From Promethearchaeia archaeon (GTDB lineage Archaea; Asgardarchaeota; Lokiarchaeia; Sigyniarchaeales; SOKP01), in contig JAHQWY010000053.1 of the NCBI GenBank assembly GCA_029856445.1, forward strand, positions 1-14,987: a stretch of DNA of 14,987 bases. The letters run 5' to 3'. The notes beneath the pieces are model-generated. The model was not told where the DNA came from, did not search any database, and saw only the letters and a program-made list of their open reading frames with translations. Numbering within the stretch: position 1 is the stretch's first letter; every line of letters starts with the position of its first letter. The translations under genes and the position numbers were made by a program. This document shows, in pieces, positions 14,076 to 14,987 of the stretch.

Positions 14076-14302
14076 AGTTCACTAAACATGCTTTAGAACG
14101 AATGAAGATCCGAGGTATTACAAAAGAAGAAATTATTGATACGATTAATAATCCTGAAAAAAAATCAAATGATTCTTTTGGAAATATTATCGTTCATAAA
14201 GTAAAAAAGAAATATCTCTTCCGAGTTTTTTATTATAACGATGAAAGTTCTAAAATAGTCATCACAGCCTATAAAACTTCCAAAATTGATAAATATTTTT
14301 AA
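14066..14302 (+). CDS. DUF4258 family protein (putative toxin-like partner)
   Basis: This 78-aa basic protein shows the DUF4258 pattern: FTKHALERMKIRGITKEEII (residues 5-24), NPEKKSNDSFGN, then a beta-strand series YLFRVFYYND and the closing ITAYKTSKIDKYF. The HALERM...RGI start and the TSK end resemble those of small RelE/BrnT-like ribonuclease folds, so an mRNA-cleaving toxin is possible, but no catalytic residues are proven. The start codon lies inside the DUF2283 gene. It converges with the DinB-like gene, with 35 bp between. Confidence 0.85.
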   Translation: MPIKFTKHALERMKIRGITKEEIIDTINNPEKKSNDSFGNIIVHKVKKKYLFRVFYYNDESSKIVITAYKTSKIDKYF

Positions 14303-14337
14303 AAACTATTAATTTTAAGAAGTGTTTTAATGATTTT

Positions 14338-14838
14338 TTATTGCCATGTAATTCTTTTAGCATCAAAATTCCGTAATTCTTTATTCAACTCACCGATGTG
14401 ATGAGCCGCATGTCTAATAGAATATATGTGTCGCTCTAAATTCGACGTAAACCTACCGAAATCATCCTTAGACAAAAAATAATCATCGGGTTTTTCTTTT
14501 ATTTTTGTACGCCAGCTATCTCTAATCTCATCAATAAACTCCCTAACTAATACCTTTGGTATTTTTGCCATTTTTTCTAAAGACTTAATCCCCTTATCTT
14601 TTTCCCAGTTTATATTTGCACGCTCGCCCCAAATCATCCCCTTGGGATCGTCAAGGGTAAAAAAATAGATTGCTTCTACCACGTGAAATGAGTTCCATGC
14701 ATAACCCCAAACATTTTTGAAGTATTTCCATAACTCATCAGGAGCATTATAAATAGCATCGAACATCATTTCCCAAATTTTATCATATTGCGATGCAATT
14801 GCTTCCCCGATTAAATTATTTATAGTTTTTTCGTTCAT
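14338..14838 (-). CDS. DinB-like putative metal-dependent protein
   Basis: This 166-aa helical protein looks like the DinB/YfiT superfamily. A first helix pair leads to WNSFHVVEAIYFF with H52, and a late helix carries RHAAHHIGEL with H143 and H147 (HxxxH). Together these give the three histidines that bind the divalent metal in the family. Family members include thiol-transferases such as bacillithiol transferases, but many are uncharacterised; the substrate is unknown here. Length is typical. The ATG has no SD. It starts 21 bp after the stop of the edge ORF on the same strand, so the two are probably one operon. Confidence 0.75.
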   Translation of the reverse strand: MNEKTINNLIGEAIASQYDKIWEMMFDAIYNAPDELWKYFKNVWGYAWNSFHVVEAIYFFTLDDPKGMIWGERANINWEKDKGIKSLEKMAKIPKVLVREFIDEIRDSWRTKIKEKPDDYFLSKDDFGRFTSNLERHIYSIRHAAHHIGELNKELRNFDAKRITWQ

Positions 14839-14859
14839 ATTCTAAAATTTAGATTTATA

Positions 14860-14987
14860 TTAAGATAAAGATTTCTCTAAAATCTTTTTCAAATTTTGTC
14901 CTTCTTCAATCATATGTTGGGATATTTCTTGTACTTTCTTCTTGGCAAGTTTCGAAATTAATTTGCCCATATGAAAGTCTAGAGTTG
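14860..14987 (-). CDS. Partial CDS entering from the right edge
   Basis: The minus frame is open from the window edge for 42 codons to TAA at 14860-14862. The visible part includes MGKLISKLAKKKVQEISQ and then HMIEEGQNLKKILEKSLS, a highly charged helical, coiled-coil-like end. It is either the C-terminus of a larger protein or a 36-aa protein starting at ATG 14970. No family is recognised. The tight spacing to the DinB-like gene and the codon composition support a real gene. Confidence 0.5.
   Translation of the reverse strand, partial: TLDFHMGKLISKLAKKKVQEISQHMIEEGQNLKKILEKSLS

Noticed and set aside
1..14987. tRNA, rRNA, transposase or integrase genes
   Set aside because: I searched by eye for GC-rich RNA-like blocks, cloverleaf patterns and DDE or tyrosine-recombinase motifs and saw none.

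Overview
The window is strongly A+T-rich and looks archaeal, most likely from an Asgard archaeon of the Lokiarchaeia type. The evidence is archaeal TATA boxes (one with a purine-rich BRE) close to start codons, Shine-Dalgarno (SD) sequences of the GGAGGTGAT type, an ADP-forming acyl-CoA synthetase alpha subunit, many TPR proteins, and a 717-aa TPR protein whose C-terminal domain I recognise from memory as common in Lokiarchaeal proteins. The lineage is an inference. No rRNA, tRNA, CRISPR array, transposase or phage gene is visible.

Left part (1-5630), metabolic genes: an open frame running off the left edge; an APH-type phosphotransferase (minus); an acyl-CoA synthetase (ADP-forming) alpha subunit with no beta partner in view, followed by a cysteine-rich protein with two 4Fe-4S ferredoxin motifs (both plus); a saccharopine-dehydrogenase-like oxidoreductase and a DUF3795 cysteine-rich protein (both minus).

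Middle part (5770-11571), four plus-strand genes: a membrane acyltransferase; a nucleotidyltransferase resembling the CD-NTase/OAS fold followed by a small TPR protein; and a large TPR protein with an Asgard-type C-terminal domain. A diverged repeat of about 40 bp occurs four times here, always in the same orientation and always between predicted transcription units: before the acyltransferase, after it, after the nucleotidyltransferase-TPR pair, and after the large TPR gene. It is absent between the paired genes.

Right part (11573-14987): a 12-repeat TPR protein (minus) sits 25 bp downstream of an HxlR-type regulator with an N-terminal cysteine cluster. Divergent from the regulator is an unlisted 46-residue protein with a CSCCC motif. 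A 19-bp inverted repeat and a second palindrome lie between them, suggesting an autoregulated redox or metal-responsive switch. After this come an overlapping DUF2283/DUF4258 pair (toxin-antitoxin-like), a DinB-like protein, and the 3' end of a further minus-strand frame.

The most unusual signal is at gene starts. Three genes (acyl-CoA synthetase, saccharopine-dehydrogenase-like gene, HxlR regulator) have no ATG/GTG/TTG that preserves the conserved N-terminus, yet each has an in-frame ATA or ATT 7-10 nt after an SD-like sequence. The small CSCCC gene shows the same SD-to-ATA geometry. This could mean real non-canonical initiation or clustered sequence errors. The best candidate for an undescribed system is the nucleotidyltransferase plus TPR pair. 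The HxlR/TPR/CSCCC module comes second.
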